Notes: generated by a model from the letters alone, not told the origin. A stretch of 64,000 nt of DNA from Bacteroidota bacterium (GCA_029237825.1 JAQZBQ010000001.1:248001-312000); one strand, 5' to 3'. Positions 1 to 9,712 are shown, counted from the stretch's first letter. Numbers and translations are program-made.

Positions 1-1
1 A

Positions 2-1216
2 GAAATCTTCCCTTTCATTACCGAAGAAAATATCTTATACTTTGCCTCCAACGGACATGAGGGTTTAGGCGGTTTGGATATTTACGAAACAAAAATTAAA
101 GATGATAAAGCCGGAAGGGTTTATAATATGGGTAAACCAGTTAATAGCGAACATGATGATTTTGCCTATAATTTAAATGCTGATGGTAAAAAAGGATTCT
201 TAAGCTCCAACCGCAAAACAGGAGGTATGAATGATGACATTTACCATGTAGACGTGCTGAGAAAAGTAACCCGTGGAAAAACAGTAAATTTTATTGTGAA
301 AGATAAAGAGACAGGAGAGCCTATGCCCGCTGTAAAAATTAAATTGAACGCTGACTCTTTTTTAACAGATGATAAAGGTTCCGTTCAAACTGTCCTTGAA
401 GAGGACATCAATTACAGGCTTATTACATCAAAGGAAAAATATTTTGAATTAACCGACTCCCTTTCTACCAAGTCATCGCCTAAAGAGGAGGAATTTACTA
501 AAAACATTGACCTTGAAAAAGATCCCAACCTCACTTTGCTGGCTGGAATTTATGATGCTAAATCGGGTACAGGAATTGAAGGCGTAAGAATTAAGATAAA
601 AGACCTTGTTACAAGTAATGATTTTGAATTAATTAAAACAGAAAAAAACGGCGAATACCGCATGCCTATAAAAGGAAAAAAGATTGGTGATAAATTGCTC
701 TATTTTGTTACTATTGAGAAAGAGGGTTTTGTTACTAAAACACTCAACTTTACATACGATATAAAGAAAGAAGGGGAAATTCAAATGAACGAACTTCTTG
801 CTCTAACAATTGGAAAAGTAGAAGTTGGTATGGATCTCGCCAAAATGATAGATATCAAACCTATTTATTTTGACCTTGGAAAATCTATTATCCGTAAAGA
901 TGCGGCAACAGAGTTGGACAAGGTTGTTGCAGTAATGAAAGAGTACCCAGCTATGATTATTGAATTAGGAGCACACACCGATTGCAGGGGTGCAGCTGCA
1001 GCTAACCTTAAATTATCGGGAGCAAGAGCCAAGGCCTCGGCTGCATACATTGTAAAAAACGGAATTGAAAAAACACGTATTTCCGGAAAAGGATACGGAG
1101 AAAGTAAATTACTTAATTCGTGCGCCTGCGAAGGAAAAGTAAAGCCAACCTGTTCAGAAGAAGAACATGCAAAAAACAGGAGAACAGAGTTCATTATTGT
1201 TAAGCTGAAAAATTAA
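2..1216 (+). CDS. OmpA-family protein with PD40-like repeats, 3' part
   Basis: The reading frame is open from base 2, so the gene starts before the window and only the last 404 codons are present. The N-terminal part has a WD40-like PD40 repeat (FASNGHEGLGGLDIYET) and a second similar unit (GFLSSNRKTGGMNDDIYHV). Two carboxypeptidase-regulatory-like beta-sandwich segments follow, then a C-terminal OmpA peptidoglycan-binding domain of about 115 residues (PIYFDLGKSIIRKDA, LGAHTDCRG, NRRTEFII). In Bacteroidota such proteins anchor outer-membrane machinery, often with PorP/SprF partners, to peptidoglycan; that role here is inferred from the family. A Cys-containing insert (NSCACEGKVKPTC) sits in the OmpA domain. 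The family call is firm; the exact partner is unknown. Confidence 0.85.
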   Translation, partial: EIFPFITEENILYFASNGHEGLGGLDIYETKIKDDKAGRVYNMGKPVNSEHDDFAYNLNADGKKGFLSSNRKTGGMNDDIYHVDVLRKVTRGKTVNFIVKDKETGEPMPAVKIKLNADSFLTDDKGSVQTVLEEDINYRLITSKEKYFELTDSLSTKSSPKEEEFTKNIDLEKDPNLTLLAGIYDAKSGTGIEGVRIKIKDLVTSNDFELIKTEKNGEYRMPIKGKKIGDKLLYFVTIEKEGFVTKTLNFTYDIKKEGEIQMNELLALTIGKVEVGMDLAKMIDIKPIYFDLGKSIIRKDAATELDKVVAVMKEYPAMIIELGAHTDCRGAAAANLKLSGARAKASAAYIVKNGIEKTRISGKGYGESKLLNSCACEGKVKPTCSEEEHAKNRRTEFIIVKLKN

Positions 1217-1234
1217 GTCAGCCCGATAACACTT

Positions 1235-3372
1235 ATGAAATTTACAATCTTTCCTGTCGTCTTCCTGTTAATTTTTTGTGCGTCCAGTTTTGCGACGGAT
1301 ATAACTATTAACGGATCGAAGTTCACAATTAATGACAAAGCGAAAAACAGTATTCAATTGGATAATAACTGGCGCTTCCGTATTGGCGACAATACCGAGT
1401 GGGCGGAACCTGGTTTTGATTATTCTAGATGGGATACTGCTTTTTTACCCCTCTCAATTGAAAGTTTATTACCTTTTCAATATAAAGGTATTGTATGGTT
1501 GCGATCCACATTTAATGTTTCACAGAAAGAAGTCTCCCGTTCATTATCTTTAATGGTCGAGCAATTTGGCGCTTCGGAAATATATATCGATGGTAAACTC
1601 TTTCGAAAATTTGGAGTTGTCGGCCGATCAGCCACATCAGAAGAACATTATAATCCACTGCTTATCCCAGAATCATTTATCATGGATAGCCTTGGAAAGC
1701 ACACCATTGCGGTACGATACTCAAATCACAAGATTTCAGGCCGGAATAAATTAGCGGCTCAACTTAATGCCTTTGATCTGCATATTGGGCTCACAAACGA
1801 CGCGCTATTTGTATATCAATTTAAAAAAGTTAAAGAAAGCATTTTAACATCCATTGGTATTGGGGGCTTTCTTTCGTTATGCGTAATGAATTTCATTTTA
1901 TTCCTCTTCTATAAACGTGAAAAAGGAAATTTATTTTATAGTCTATTCAGTGGTGCTGTAGCCATAACGTTTATTCTTCAATCTATAAAGTATAAAAGTG
2001 GATCAGCGGCTACCGTAGTGTTAATGAATCAACTCAACGTGTGCTTCGTTCTTTTGTCGAACTTTTTCCTTGTTGCTCTTGTCTATTCATTCATTTATGA
2101 AAAAAACCGAAACGCCTCTGGCTAATTTTAGCTATCACTATTCTTGGCTTGATACTGTTGCCTATTTCATACGATATTGCTGAGACACTTAGTTTCTTGC
2201 AATCTATATTGCGTGATCGAAATTATAGTAATTGTACTTAAAGCGTATTTTAAGCAGTATGATCCTACCCGGAAAAAACAAAAACGACTGTGGATCACTT
2301 TAGCTGGCCTTGGTGTATTGGCCTGCCTGGGATTGCTCATCCATCCGATGATTTCAATTGTGATATTCATTATATTCTTATTACTTATTGTAGTACCAGT
2401 TGCAGGTCTTGTTTTTATTGTTCCGGTATACATGACGATCCGCCATGCGCGGAGTTTTGCAATCACGAACCAAAGCCTTGAAGAACAACTTATACAGGTT
2501 AGAGAGTTATCTGCAAAAGCGATTGAACAGGAGCAGGAAAAAAAGAAAATTCTTGAAACGCAAAACGAACGTCTTGAACAGATGGTAACAGAGCGCACCG
2601 CTGAACTGGCCCAAAAAAATTTAGAAATAAAAGACAGTATAAATTATGCGCAACGTATTCAAAACGCTATATTAACTACTAGATCAGAAATTAATGCAAC
2701 CTTAAAGGAGTGCTTTATATTATTTAAACCAAAAGATGTAGTAAGTGGTGACTTTTACTTTTTTGCAAAAAAAGAAAACACTGCAATTATTGCAGCTGCA
2801 GATTGTACCGGACATGGAGTGCCTGGCGCATTGATGAGCATGATCGCAACAGAAAAACTGATTGCGGCCACGATGGATAGCACTCACCCATCTGTCATTC
2901 TCAATACGTTGAATAAGGGAATAAAAACCTCACTCAAACAATCTGATCAGGAAGGATCAACACGCGATGGAATGGACATTGCTTTAACGGCTATTAACCT
3001 CGAAACAAAACGCATAAGTTACGCAGGCGCCAATCGTCCCGTCTGGATCATCCGCAATGGAAGTAAAGAAGTGGAAGAAATTAAAGCCACTAAAAAAGCT
3101 ATCGGCGGATTCACGGCGGAAGACCAGCAATTCGAAGCCCATGAATTAGATTTAAAACGGGAGATACGTATTACTTATTTACAGATGGGTATGCCGATCA
3201 GTTCGGGGCAAACGGAAAAAAATTGATGTCAAAAAAATTCAAGGAAATCCTTATTGACATTCAATATTTAACAATGTCAGAGCAAGAAAAATATCTAGAT
3301 GATTTTATAGAAAGCTGGAAAAAGGGCGTTGAACAAATTGATGACATCCTGATAATTGGTGTAAGGCTATAA
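1235..3372 (+). pseudogene. SpoIIE-family (PP2C) phosphatase with 7TM sensor, three frameshifts
   Basis: The gene begins 18 bases after the OmpA stop. The parts read: signal peptide, galactose-binding-like sensor domain (residues about 30-180), a multi-helix membrane region, a coiled coil, and a SpoIIE/PP2C domain (GDFYFF, ADCTGHGVPGALMS, DGMDIAL). Three frame changes interrupt it. The first is at the A7 run 2100-2106, where one base is missing; the next frame continues with hydrophobic sequence KPKRLWLILAITILGL. The second is near 2200-2206, one extra base, which restores the first frame (IEIIVIVLKAYFK). The third is near 3157, after HELDLK, one base missing; the correct C-terminus (FTDGYADQFG ... 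IDDILIIGV) continues in another frame to a stop at 3370-3372. Rejoined, the protein would be about 712 residues. Either a decaying gene or a locus of assembly errors. As written, no intact phosphatase is made, because the metal-binding FTDG and DD motifs are lost. Confidence 0.75.
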
Positions 3373-3375
3373 AAA

Positions 3376-3405
3376 AACCCGACAAGCCTTGTAGCAAGTC
3401 GGGTT
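3376..3405 (-). terminator. Rho-independent terminator of pdhB
   Basis: AACCCGAC and GTCGGGTT form an 8-bp stem around a 14-base loop. The A-run at 3371-3377 becomes a U-run when read on the minus strand, 20 bases past the pdhB stop. It may also end plus-strand transcripts from the phosphatase locus. Confidence 0.75.
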
Positions 3406-3425
3406 AATTCAACTATCTAATCACT

Positions 3426-4409
3426 TTAAGCTTTCTGGTACATCACCTCTTTAACCGCTTTTACTGTTCTTTCAACATTAGGTAATGAAGCTTCAATCAA
3501 TGTTGGTGCATAAGGCAATGGCACATCAGCAGACGTAATACGACGAATTGGAGCATCCAAATAATCAAATGCATCCTTCTGCACCCTGAAAGCAATTTCA
3601 GAAGATATACTTGCCAACGGCCAGGCTTCCTCCACAACAACCAAACGGTTCGTTTTTTTTACAGAATTTATAACGGTGTCGTAATCAATAGGACGTACCG
3701 TTCTCAAATCAATAACCTCAACACTGATTCCTTCTTTTTCCAATTCTGCAGCAGCTGCCATCGCTACTTTCATAATCTTTCCAAAAGACACAATTGTAAC
3801 GTCTTTTCCTTCCCGCTTAATATCAGCTACGCCAATCGGAATTAAATATTCTTCGTCAGGGATTTCACATTTATCACCATACATCTGTTCACTTTCCATG
3901 AAGATTACGGGATCATTATCACGAATGGCTGATTTCAATAAGCCTTTTGCATCGTATCCGTTTGATGGTACAATTACTTTTAAACCCGGACAATTCGCAT
4001 ACCAATTTTCAAAAGCCTGGGAATGCTGAGAACTTAACATTCCCGCACTCGCTGTTGGCCCCCGAAAAACAATCGGACAGCTGTACTGACCTCCACTCAT
4101 GCTCAGGAATTTTGCTGCGGCATTAATCACCTGGTCAATGGCTACCAAGGAAAAGTTAAAAGTCATAAACTCAATAATTGGACGCAGGCCGTTTACAGCA
4201 GCTCCTACACCTATCCCGGCAAAACCAAGCTCTGCAATCGGAGTGTCAATAATGCGCTTCGGTCCAAATTCGGCCAGCATTCCTTTACTTACCTTATAAG
4301 CCCCGTTATATTCTGCCACTTCCTCACCCATTAAAAAAATCGTTTCATCACGACGCATTTCTTCATTCATGGCTTCGCGAAGGGCTTCTCTGAATTCTAT
4401 TGTTTTCAT
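3426..4409 (-). CDS. pdhB: Pyruvate dehydrogenase E1 component, beta subunit
   Basis: 327 residues, the normal length for the E1 beta subunit of the pyruvate dehydrogenase complex, which with E1 alpha decarboxylates pyruvate on thiamine diphosphate and passes acetyl to lipoyl E2. Seen: N-terminal MKTIEFREALREAMNEEM, GEEVAEYNGAYKVSKG, the pyrimidine-binding domain, and the transketolase C-terminal domain ending near PYAPTLIEASLPN. The start at 4409 is chosen over an in-frame codon at 4451 because homology begins at MKTIEF and a -7-like box TACATTTG lies at 4434-4427, just upstream. The alpha subunit gene is not adjacent, which is common in Bacteroidota; it must lie elsewhere. A branched-chain type E1 would be the alternative, but the sequence favours PdhB. 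Confidence 0.9.
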   Translation of the reverse strand: MKTIEFREALREAMNEEMRRDETIFLMGEEVAEYNGAYKVSKGMLAEFGPKRIIDTPIAELGFAGIGVGAAVNGLRPIIEFMTFNFSLVAIDQVINAAAKFLSMSGGQYSCPIVFRGPTASAGMLSSQHSQAFENWYANCPGLKVIVPSNGYDAKGLLKSAIRDNDPVIFMESEQMYGDKCEIPDEEYLIPIGVADIKREGKDVTIVSFGKIMKVAMAAAAELEKEGISVEVIDLRTVRPIDYDTVINSVKKTNRLVVVEEAWPLASISSEIAFRVQKDAFDYLDAPIRRITSADVPLPYAPTLIEASLPNVERTVKAVKEVMYQKA

Positions 4410-4590
4410 ATAAATATTGCAAAAGTCAAATGTAATCAAAAACCCCTGCAATTAAAAGTGCTGAAAAAAAACTAAACAATTAAAAATTCACTTAAACAGG
4501 TCCATGATTGTAATCATGCGATCCTCTAAAATACTCTATTACAGATTTTTATGAATTGCGGAAACTATGTGCTTTTTTGCATGGCAATTT

Positions 4591-4621
4591 CTTGATTTAC
4601 ACTCATATTTTTCTAAATTTG
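4591..4621 (+). promoter_or_regulatory. Bacteroidota-type promoter for etfBA
   Basis: CTTG at 4591-4594 is followed by a 19-base spacer and TAAATTTG at 4614-4621, matching the -33/-7 consensus TTTG-N19-TAnnTTTG of the primary sigma factor. The expected start lies near 4626, giving a leader of about 20 bases before the etfB ATG. Confidence 0.65.
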
Positions 4622-4645
4622 CTCACCTTTTAAAAACCATAAATC

Positions 4646-5389
4646 ATGAAGATATTAGTCCCGATTAGTAACGTACCCGACACGACTACTAAAATAGCTT
4701 TTACCAATGGCGATACTGAATTCAATAACGCCGGAGTGCAGTTTATTATAAACCCATACGATGAATGGTATGCGCTGGTGCGTGCCCTTGAATTAAAAGA
4801 AGCCGGTAAAGCCGAAAAAGTTACTCTGATCCATGTGGGCTTGGCGGATGCTGACGCAACCATCCGAAAAGGATTTGCCCTGGGCGCAGATGATGGCGTA
4901 CGTGTAGATGCTGAAGGTCCGGATGCATTTTTTGTGGCAGAACAAATAGCAAAATATGCCAAAGAAAATGGTTATGATTTAATAATGACCGGCAAGGAAA
5001 CCATTAATTACAACGGGTCATCAGTGGGTGCTATGGTGGCAGGCTTTATGGATTTACCATTAGTTTCCCTTGCAACTAAATTTGATTTGGAAGGAAACAA
5101 AGCTACTGTGGAACATGATGTTGACGGTGGAACACAGGTTGTAGAATGCCAACTTCCATTAGTAGTAACATGTGCAAAAGGAATGGCTGAACAACGCATT
5201 CCTAACATGAAAGGTATCATGAGTGCACGTACCAAACCGTTAACTGTCGTTCCGGCCGTGGGTACAGATAAATTAACTCACATTAAATCGTACACATTGT
5301 CGGCGGGAAGAACCACCTGCAAAATGATTGACGAAAATAACATGGACGAACTGGTTCAGCTTTTACATACAGAAGCAAAAGTCATTTAA
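4646..5389 (+). CDS. etfB: Electron transfer flavoprotein, beta subunit
   Basis: 247 residues, full length. EtfB pairs with EtfA to carry electrons from acyl-CoA and other flavin dehydrogenases to the quinone pool in the cytoplasm. Seen: start MKILVPISNVPDTTTKI, the conserved NPYDEWYALVRALELKE, the nucleotide-binding segment GADDGVRVD, LIMTGKETINYNGSSVG, and the ETF signature region PNMKGIMSARTKPL. The gene is first in an operon with etfA 63 bases downstream and has its own promoter at 4591-4621. Strong assignment. Confidence 0.93.
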   Translation: MKILVPISNVPDTTTKIAFTNGDTEFNNAGVQFIINPYDEWYALVRALELKEAGKAEKVTLIHVGLADADATIRKGFALGADDGVRVDAEGPDAFFVAEQIAKYAKENGYDLIMTGKETINYNGSSVGAMVAGFMDLPLVSLATKFDLEGNKATVEHDVDGGTQVVECQLPLVVTCAKGMAEQRIPNMKGIMSARTKPLTVVPAVGTDKLTHIKSYTLSAGRTTCKMIDENNMDELVQLLHTEAKVI

Positions 5390-5452
5390 GAATTTCAACT
5401 AACATTTAAGGCGCTCATTTTCAATCAGTCGAGATAACTAAAAATTAAAATT

Positions 5453-6436
5453 ATGTCAGTTCTAGTATATACAGAAATAAACAAAGGGAAAGTAAAAAAA
5501 GCTTCCCTTGAAGCGGTGAATTATGCTGCAAAAATTGGAGAGTTAACAGGATCTACTGTTACAGCTTTAGCAATAAACGCTGATGCTTCCCACCTTGAAG
5601 AAATTGGAAAGGCAGGTGCAAAAAAAATAGTCTCTGTAAAAAATGATGCCTTATCTTCATTAGATAGCATGATGATTTCTGCGGCTGTTGAACAGGCTGC
5701 CAAAGCAGAAGGAGCAAAAATTATCATTTTTTCTTTTGACATTGTTGGGAAAGCAGTTGCACCAAGACTCTCGGCTCGCTTAAAAGCAGGTTTAGTGGCG
5801 GGGGCTGTAGATTATCCAACAGTAAATGGCAATAGCCTGGAAGTAAAGAAAAATGTATTCTCCGGAAAAGCGACTGCAATTTATTCAATCAACAGCGACG
5901 TTAAAATCATTTCATTATTACCAAATTCTTTCCCTGTGAAGCTTGGTGAAAATTCTGCTACCGTTACAGATTTCACTGTTGACCTTGGTTCAGTAAATTC
6001 AAGAATTGTAATAAAAGAGAAGAAATCAAATGATGTGGGCGGCATGGTTCCATTGCCTGAAGCAGAAGTAGTTGTCTCTGCCGGGCGAGGAATGAAGGGT
6101 CCTGAAAATTGGGCAATGGTTGAAGAATTAGCTAAAGAATTAAAAGCGACAACAGCATGTTCCCGTCCTGTAGCTGATATGCACTGGCGGCCTCATCATG
6201 AGCATGTTGGTCAAACCGGAGTTGCAATTCGTCCTAATTTATACATTGCCATAGGAATCTCTGGAGCCATACAACATCTGGCTGGCGTAAATGGCAGCAA
6301 AACTATTGTAGTAATTAACAGCGACAAAGAAGCGCCGTTCTTTAAATCTGCAGATTACGGTATTGTAGGAGACGCGTTTACAATAGTTCCTAAGTTAGTG
6401 GAAGCGGTTAAAAAATTTAAAGCGAATCAAAACTAA
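5453..6436 (+). CDS. etfA: Electron transfer flavoprotein, alpha subunit
   Basis: 327 residues, typical for EtfA. The N-terminal alpha/beta domain (MSVLVYTEINKGKVKKASLEAVNYA) is followed by the C-terminal FAD-binding domain: SAGRGMKGPENWAMVEELA, CSRPVADMHWRPHHEHVGQTG, PNLYIAIGISGAIQHLAG and NSDKEAPFFKSADYGIVGD. These hold the FAD that receives electrons from dehydrogenases. It follows etfB by 63 bases in the same direction, so the two are surely co-transcribed and make the heterodimer. Nothing is missing. The next gene (BFN) begins 34 bases after the stop, so it may be part of the same transcript up to the terminator at 7086. Confidence 0.93.
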   Translation: MSVLVYTEINKGKVKKASLEAVNYAAKIGELTGSTVTALAINADASHLEEIGKAGAKKIVSVKNDALSSLDSMMISAAVEQAAKAEGAKIIIFSFDIVGKAVAPRLSARLKAGLVAGAVDYPTVNGNSLEVKKNVFSGKATAIYSINSDVKIISLLPNSFPVKLGENSATVTDFTVDLGSVNSRIVIKEKKSNDVGGMVPLPEAEVVVSAGRGMKGPENWAMVEELAKELKATTACSRPVADMHWRPHHEHVGQTGVAIRPNLYIAIGISGAIQHLAGVNGSKTIVVINSDKEAPFFKSADYGIVGDAFTIVPKLVEAVKKFKANQN

Positions 6437-6470
6437 ATTATACTTTTTTAGTATATTAGATACACTTAAA

Positions 6471-7082
6471 ATGGGAATGAAAAAAGTAAGGTTAGAAATT
6501 GTTGGATTATCATATAGCCAGACACAAAGCGGCGCCTATGCTCTCGTTTTGGGCGAAAGTACCGGCAGCAGGCGGTTGCCAATTATTATAGGGGGATTTG
6601 AAGCGCAGGCAATTGCTATTGAACTCGAAAAAATGACTCCTACCCGTCCTTTAACGCATGATTTGTTCAAAGCTTTCTCTGAAACATTTTCCATTGAGGT
6701 AACTGAAATTTTAATTTACAACTTGGTAGAAGGCATTTTTTATGCCAAGCTGGTATGCTCCGATGGAACCCGCGAAGTTGAGATTGACGCGCGTACAAGT
6801 GATGCAATTGCCCTGGCCGTTCGCTTCAACTGTCCTATTTACACATACGAGTTTATTTTAAAATCTGCCGGCATTGTGTTAGACGACGAAACTCTACCGG
6901 GGAGTGAAAGCACTACCTCTTCTCACGTTGAGGAAATTTCTTCTACTCCTACCGCAGAGGGTGAATACCAATCTAAATCTACGGAAGAACTCAAAAATTT
7001 ATTACAGACTGCCCTGGACGAAGAACAATACGAACTCGCTTCAAAAATACGGGATGAAATAAATAACCGAAAACAATCTTAA
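6471..7082 (+). CDS. Bifunctional nuclease (DUF151) family protein with UVR domain
   Basis: 203 residues. Residues 1-135 match the BFN/DUF151 fold (VRLEIVGLSYSQTQSGAYAL, RRLPIIIGGFEAQAIAIELE, PTRPLTHDLFKAF, DARTSDAIALAVRF). A Ser/Thr-rich linker follows. Residues 165-200 form a UvrB/UvrC-type helical hairpin (ELKNLLQTALDEEQYELASKIRDEINNRK), normally a protein-interaction module in excision repair and clp-associated proteins. Plant BFN homologues have nuclease activity; the bacterial role is not well defined, so I give only the family. ATG at 6471 or 6477 could each start it; 6471 is listed. It is read after etfA and ends at a clear terminator. Confidence 0.85.
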   Translation: MGMKKVRLEIVGLSYSQTQSGAYALVLGESTGSRRLPIIIGGFEAQAIAIELEKMTPTRPLTHDLFKAFSETFSIEVTEILIYNLVEGIFYAKLVCSDGTREVEIDARTSDAIALAVRFNCPIYTYEFILKSAGIVLDDETLPGSESTTSSHVEEISSTPTAEGEYQSKSTEELKNLLQTALDEEQYELASKIRDEINNRKQS

Positions 7083-7085
7083 ATT

Positions 7086-7114
7086 AAAAGGCTATCCACA
7101 CGGTAGCCTTTTTT
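7086..7114 (+). terminator. Rho-independent terminator after the BFN gene
   Basis: AAAAGGCTA (7086-7094) and TAGCCTTTT (7104-7112) make a 9-bp stem with a 9-base loop, running into a T-run ending at 7114, four bases past the BFN stop. It closes the etfB-etfA-BFN transcript. Confidence 0.85.
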
Positions 7115-7152
7115 CATGGGAAATAATCCAAACTAAGTAAACAATTGGATTT

Positions 7153-8088
7153 TCAATTGTTGAACTTCTTACGGTTTTTCTTCTCGAAAAACAATGAAGC
7201 AACGGTACTGGAAATTAAAATCACCACAATAATCAGCAGTACAACTAATATTGGTAGTTTATAAAAATCAGCAACCAGCATTTTAAGTCCCGTAAAAATT
7301 AAAATAAACGCAAGTCCTTTTGAAAGGTATCTGAACTTATCTATCATCCGCGCTAAGGCGAAATAAAGTGACCTTAATCCAAGAATCGCAAATACATTTG
7401 ACGTATATACAATAAACTCATCATGGGTGATAGCGAGGATAGCCGGGATACTGTCAACCGCAAAAATCAGATCGGTAACTTCTACAATAACTAAAACCAA
7501 AAATAAAGGTGTTGCGTAACGTTTTCCGTTCTGCTTTACAAAAAAACGTCCCGGCTTCACGTCTTCTTTTACCGGCGGCATAAAACGCCTGAAAAACTTG
7601 ATTACGGAATTGTTTTCAGGATCAATCATTTTATCTTTTTGTTTGAACATTTTAACTCCAGTGTAAATAAGAATAGCACCGAAAATGTATATAGTCCAAT
7701 GAAATTTTTCGAGGATCGCTACTCCTGCAAAAATAAAAATGGCCCTCATCACCAATGCTCCCAGTATACCCCAAAATAAAATTTTATGCTGGTGAATCGG
7801 TGGCGTTTTAAAATACGTGAAGATTAAAACAAAAACGAAAATATTATCTACACTCAGCGACTTTTCAATTACATATCCCGTTAGGAACTCAAGGGCCTTT
7901 TCCTCTCCCTGCCAATAATATACCAAAACGTTGAAGCCCATAGCCAGGGTGATCCATATCCCAGTCCATATCATGGCTTCTTTTATGGAAATAACGTGCG
8001 CACGCCGGTTAAATACTCCCAAATCCAGCGCCAACATTAAAACAACAAAGGCATTGAAACTTATCCAAAAAATCAGTTCGGTGTGCAT
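7153..8088 (-). CDS. TerC/Alx-family integral membrane protein
   Basis: 311 residues with about nine hydrophobic helices. The TerC family is marked by EKSLSVDNIFVFVLIFTYF and the related second half LVIVEVTDLIFAVDSIPAI, where acidic residues in membrane helices (VDN, VEVTDLIFAVDS) are conserved. Family members are linked to manganese or calcium homeostasis, cobalt transport across the inner membrane, and tellurium resistance; in E. coli the closest type (Alx) exports manganese. Metal specificity cannot be read from sequence. The charged loop KMFKQKDKMIDPENNSV is typical of the Alx subgroup. It is a single gene, with no ter operon around it and no obvious manganese riboswitch in the 121-base upstream gap. 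Confidence 0.88.
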   Translation of the reverse strand: MHTELIFWISFNAFVVLMLALDLGVFNRRAHVISIKEAMIWTGIWITLAMGFNVLVYYWQGEEKALEFLTGYVIEKSLSVDNIFVFVLIFTYFKTPPIHQHKILFWGILGALVMRAIFIFAGVAILEKFHWTIYIFGAILIYTGVKMFKQKDKMIDPENNSVIKFFRRFMPPVKEDVKPGRFFVKQNGKRYATPLFLVLVIVEVTDLIFAVDSIPAILAITHDEFIVYTSNVFAILGLRSLYFALARMIDKFRYLSKGLAFILIFTGLKMLVADFYKLPILVVLLIIVVILISSTVASLFFEKKNRKKFNN

Positions 8089-8209
8089 CGTTTTTCTTTA
8101 TACTTTTTTGGTCGGTTTTAAATACGTGAAGGATAATTTTATTCTATGAACTAAGTTACAGTTTAATATAAAACCGGATATTGCAAAAAAAGCAATTAAT
8201 AAGGGATCC

Positions 8210-9712
8210 CTAACCTCGCTTTAAAATTATTCGGAAAGTTGTGCCTTTATCATCGCTGTTTAAAACAAAAATTTTACCGTCATGGTAATTTTCAATGATG
8301 CGTTTGCACAACGACAAACCTAGACCCCAGCCACGTTTTTTGGTTGTGTAACCCGGTTTAAACACAGACTTTTGTTTCGACTTTGGAATACCTTTTCCAG
8401 TATCTTTCAAATCAATGGCTACACCTTCTGGAATTTCATTGATTGTAATCTTAAATTCCCCTTTGCCATCCATTGCATCCACCGCATTTTTCGAAATATT
8501 TTCGATCACCCATTCAAATAGCGGCACCGATAACTGAGCATGAATTTCACTTTCAGGAATATCGAGTACATAATTGACATTCCGGGACGTTCGTTGTTTT
8601 AAATAATCGATCGCATTTTTAACAACCAAACAAACATTTTCTTCCTGCAGTGTAGGCTGAGACCCAATTTTTGAAAACCTGTCGGTTATCATATTAAGAC
8701 GGGTGACATCCCGGTTCATTTCATTTACTACCGCTTCATCCGTGCCATTCGCCCGAAGGTAATCAATCCACGCCATCAGTGATGATAAAGGAGTTCCTAA
8801 CTGATGCGCAGTTTCCTTACTCATACCAACCCAAACCTGATCCTGCTCAGCCTTTCGCGATGTACTGAAAAGAATATAAGCAATCAATAAAAAAATACCA
8901 ATGACACCGAACTGAACATAAGGGTAATATTTTAGTTGCGTTAATAACGGAGACTGCTCATAAAAGATGTAATTTTTAAAACCTCCTCCCAGATCAACTT
9001 CAATAGGCGTATTCTGCAATTCCATTTCCTTAATTGTAGTGGATAATTTTTCATGGGTATTGATCTTTAATGAATCAATGTTACCAATTGCCAGAATATT
9101 TGTTTTTGTTGAATCAGTATAAATCACAGGCACAGCTGCGCTGTTTATTACCACGTCGGAGATAAATGAGCGGATTAAACTATCGAAAACAACCTTGATG
9201 TCAGAAAACAAACGGCTATCCTTATGGTACAGGTAATTTTTTTTTCCTTTGTAATATTCAATCACTACCGGTTCGTACATCGTTTTCATTTTGGCAAGCT
9301 CAGCCTTCAAAGCTTCCTGATTATGCTCAATCGTTGAATCAAAATTCCGGCTTGCAGTAATGTTTCCATCATTGTCGGTTAAAATAACCGGTACAGTGGT
9401 GTTATCCTGTAAAACCTTTAATACAAATTCAGAAACGCTGAAAACATCGGCACTTAATTGCTTGGTGGCCAGTGCATACAATTCTGCCTTTTTCATTTCT
9501 TCCAACTGCAGTTTCTGAAAAAGATCATTGGTGAATTTTACAAGGCCGGCTTTTTTCTGAACCGCTTCTGCCCACAGCCTTACCTTCTTCTTTTCGTCAG
9601 TTTTTATATCATTTACTAAATGATTTGTGTACCAAAGAGAGGTGAATACAATTAAAATTGCCACCAGAAGCAGTGCCAATTTCCATTGTTGTTTTCTTGA
9701 ATATAAATTCAT
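8210..9712 (-). CDS. Membrane sensor histidine kinase
   Basis: 500 residues. One membrane helix at residues 11-30 and a second at about 270-290 flank a periplasmic sensor region of about 240 residues that I do not recognise. The cytoplasmic part has a phosphoacceptor motif KETAHQLGTPLSS (an H-box of the HxLGTPLSS kind), then N-box NISKNAVDAMDG, G1 DLKDTGKGIP, F-box FKPGYTTK and G2 GWGLGLSLCKRII. The start at 9712 (MNLYSRKQQWK) is preferred to an upstream in-frame codon at 9760 because the membrane helix then sits in the usual place. No response regulator is adjacent, so it is an orphan kinase here. The signal is unknown. Confidence 0.87.
   Translation of the reverse strand: MNLYSRKQQWKLALLLVAILIVFTSLWYTNHLVNDIKTDEKKKVRLWAEAVQKKAGLVKFTNDLFQKLQLEEMKKAELYALATKQLSADVFSVSEFVLKVLQDNTTVPVILTDNDGNITASRNFDSTIEHNQEALKAELAKMKTMYEPVVIEYYKGKKNYLYHKDSRLFSDIKVVFDSLIRSFISDVVINSAAVPVIYTDSTKTNILAIGNIDSLKINTHEKLSTTIKEMELQNTPIEVDLGGGFKNYIFYEQSPLLTQLKYYPYVQFGVIGIFLLIAYILFSTSRKAEQDQVWVGMSKETAHQLGTPLSSLMAWIDYLRANGTDEAVVNEMNRDVTRLNMITDRFSKIGSQPTLQEENVCLVVKNAIDYLKQRTSRNVNYVLDIPESEIHAQLSVPLFEWVIENISKNAVDAMDGKGEFKITINEIPEGVAIDLKDTGKGIPKSKQKSVFKPGYTTKKRGWGLGLSLCKRIIENYHDGKIFVLNSDDKGTTFRIILKRG

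Noticed and set aside
865-1194. 109-codon minus-strand frame inside the OmpA domain
   Set aside because: Complete shadow of a well-recognised domain on the other strand.
2100-2106. Programmed -1 frameshift at the A7 run
   Set aside because: Two more frame changes in the same gene at sites without slippery sequence make programmed recoding unlikely.
7139-7161. AT-only hairpin at the end of terC
   Set aside because: AACAATTG and CAATTGTT pair, but the arms overlap the stop and there is no U-run; too weak to call a terminator.
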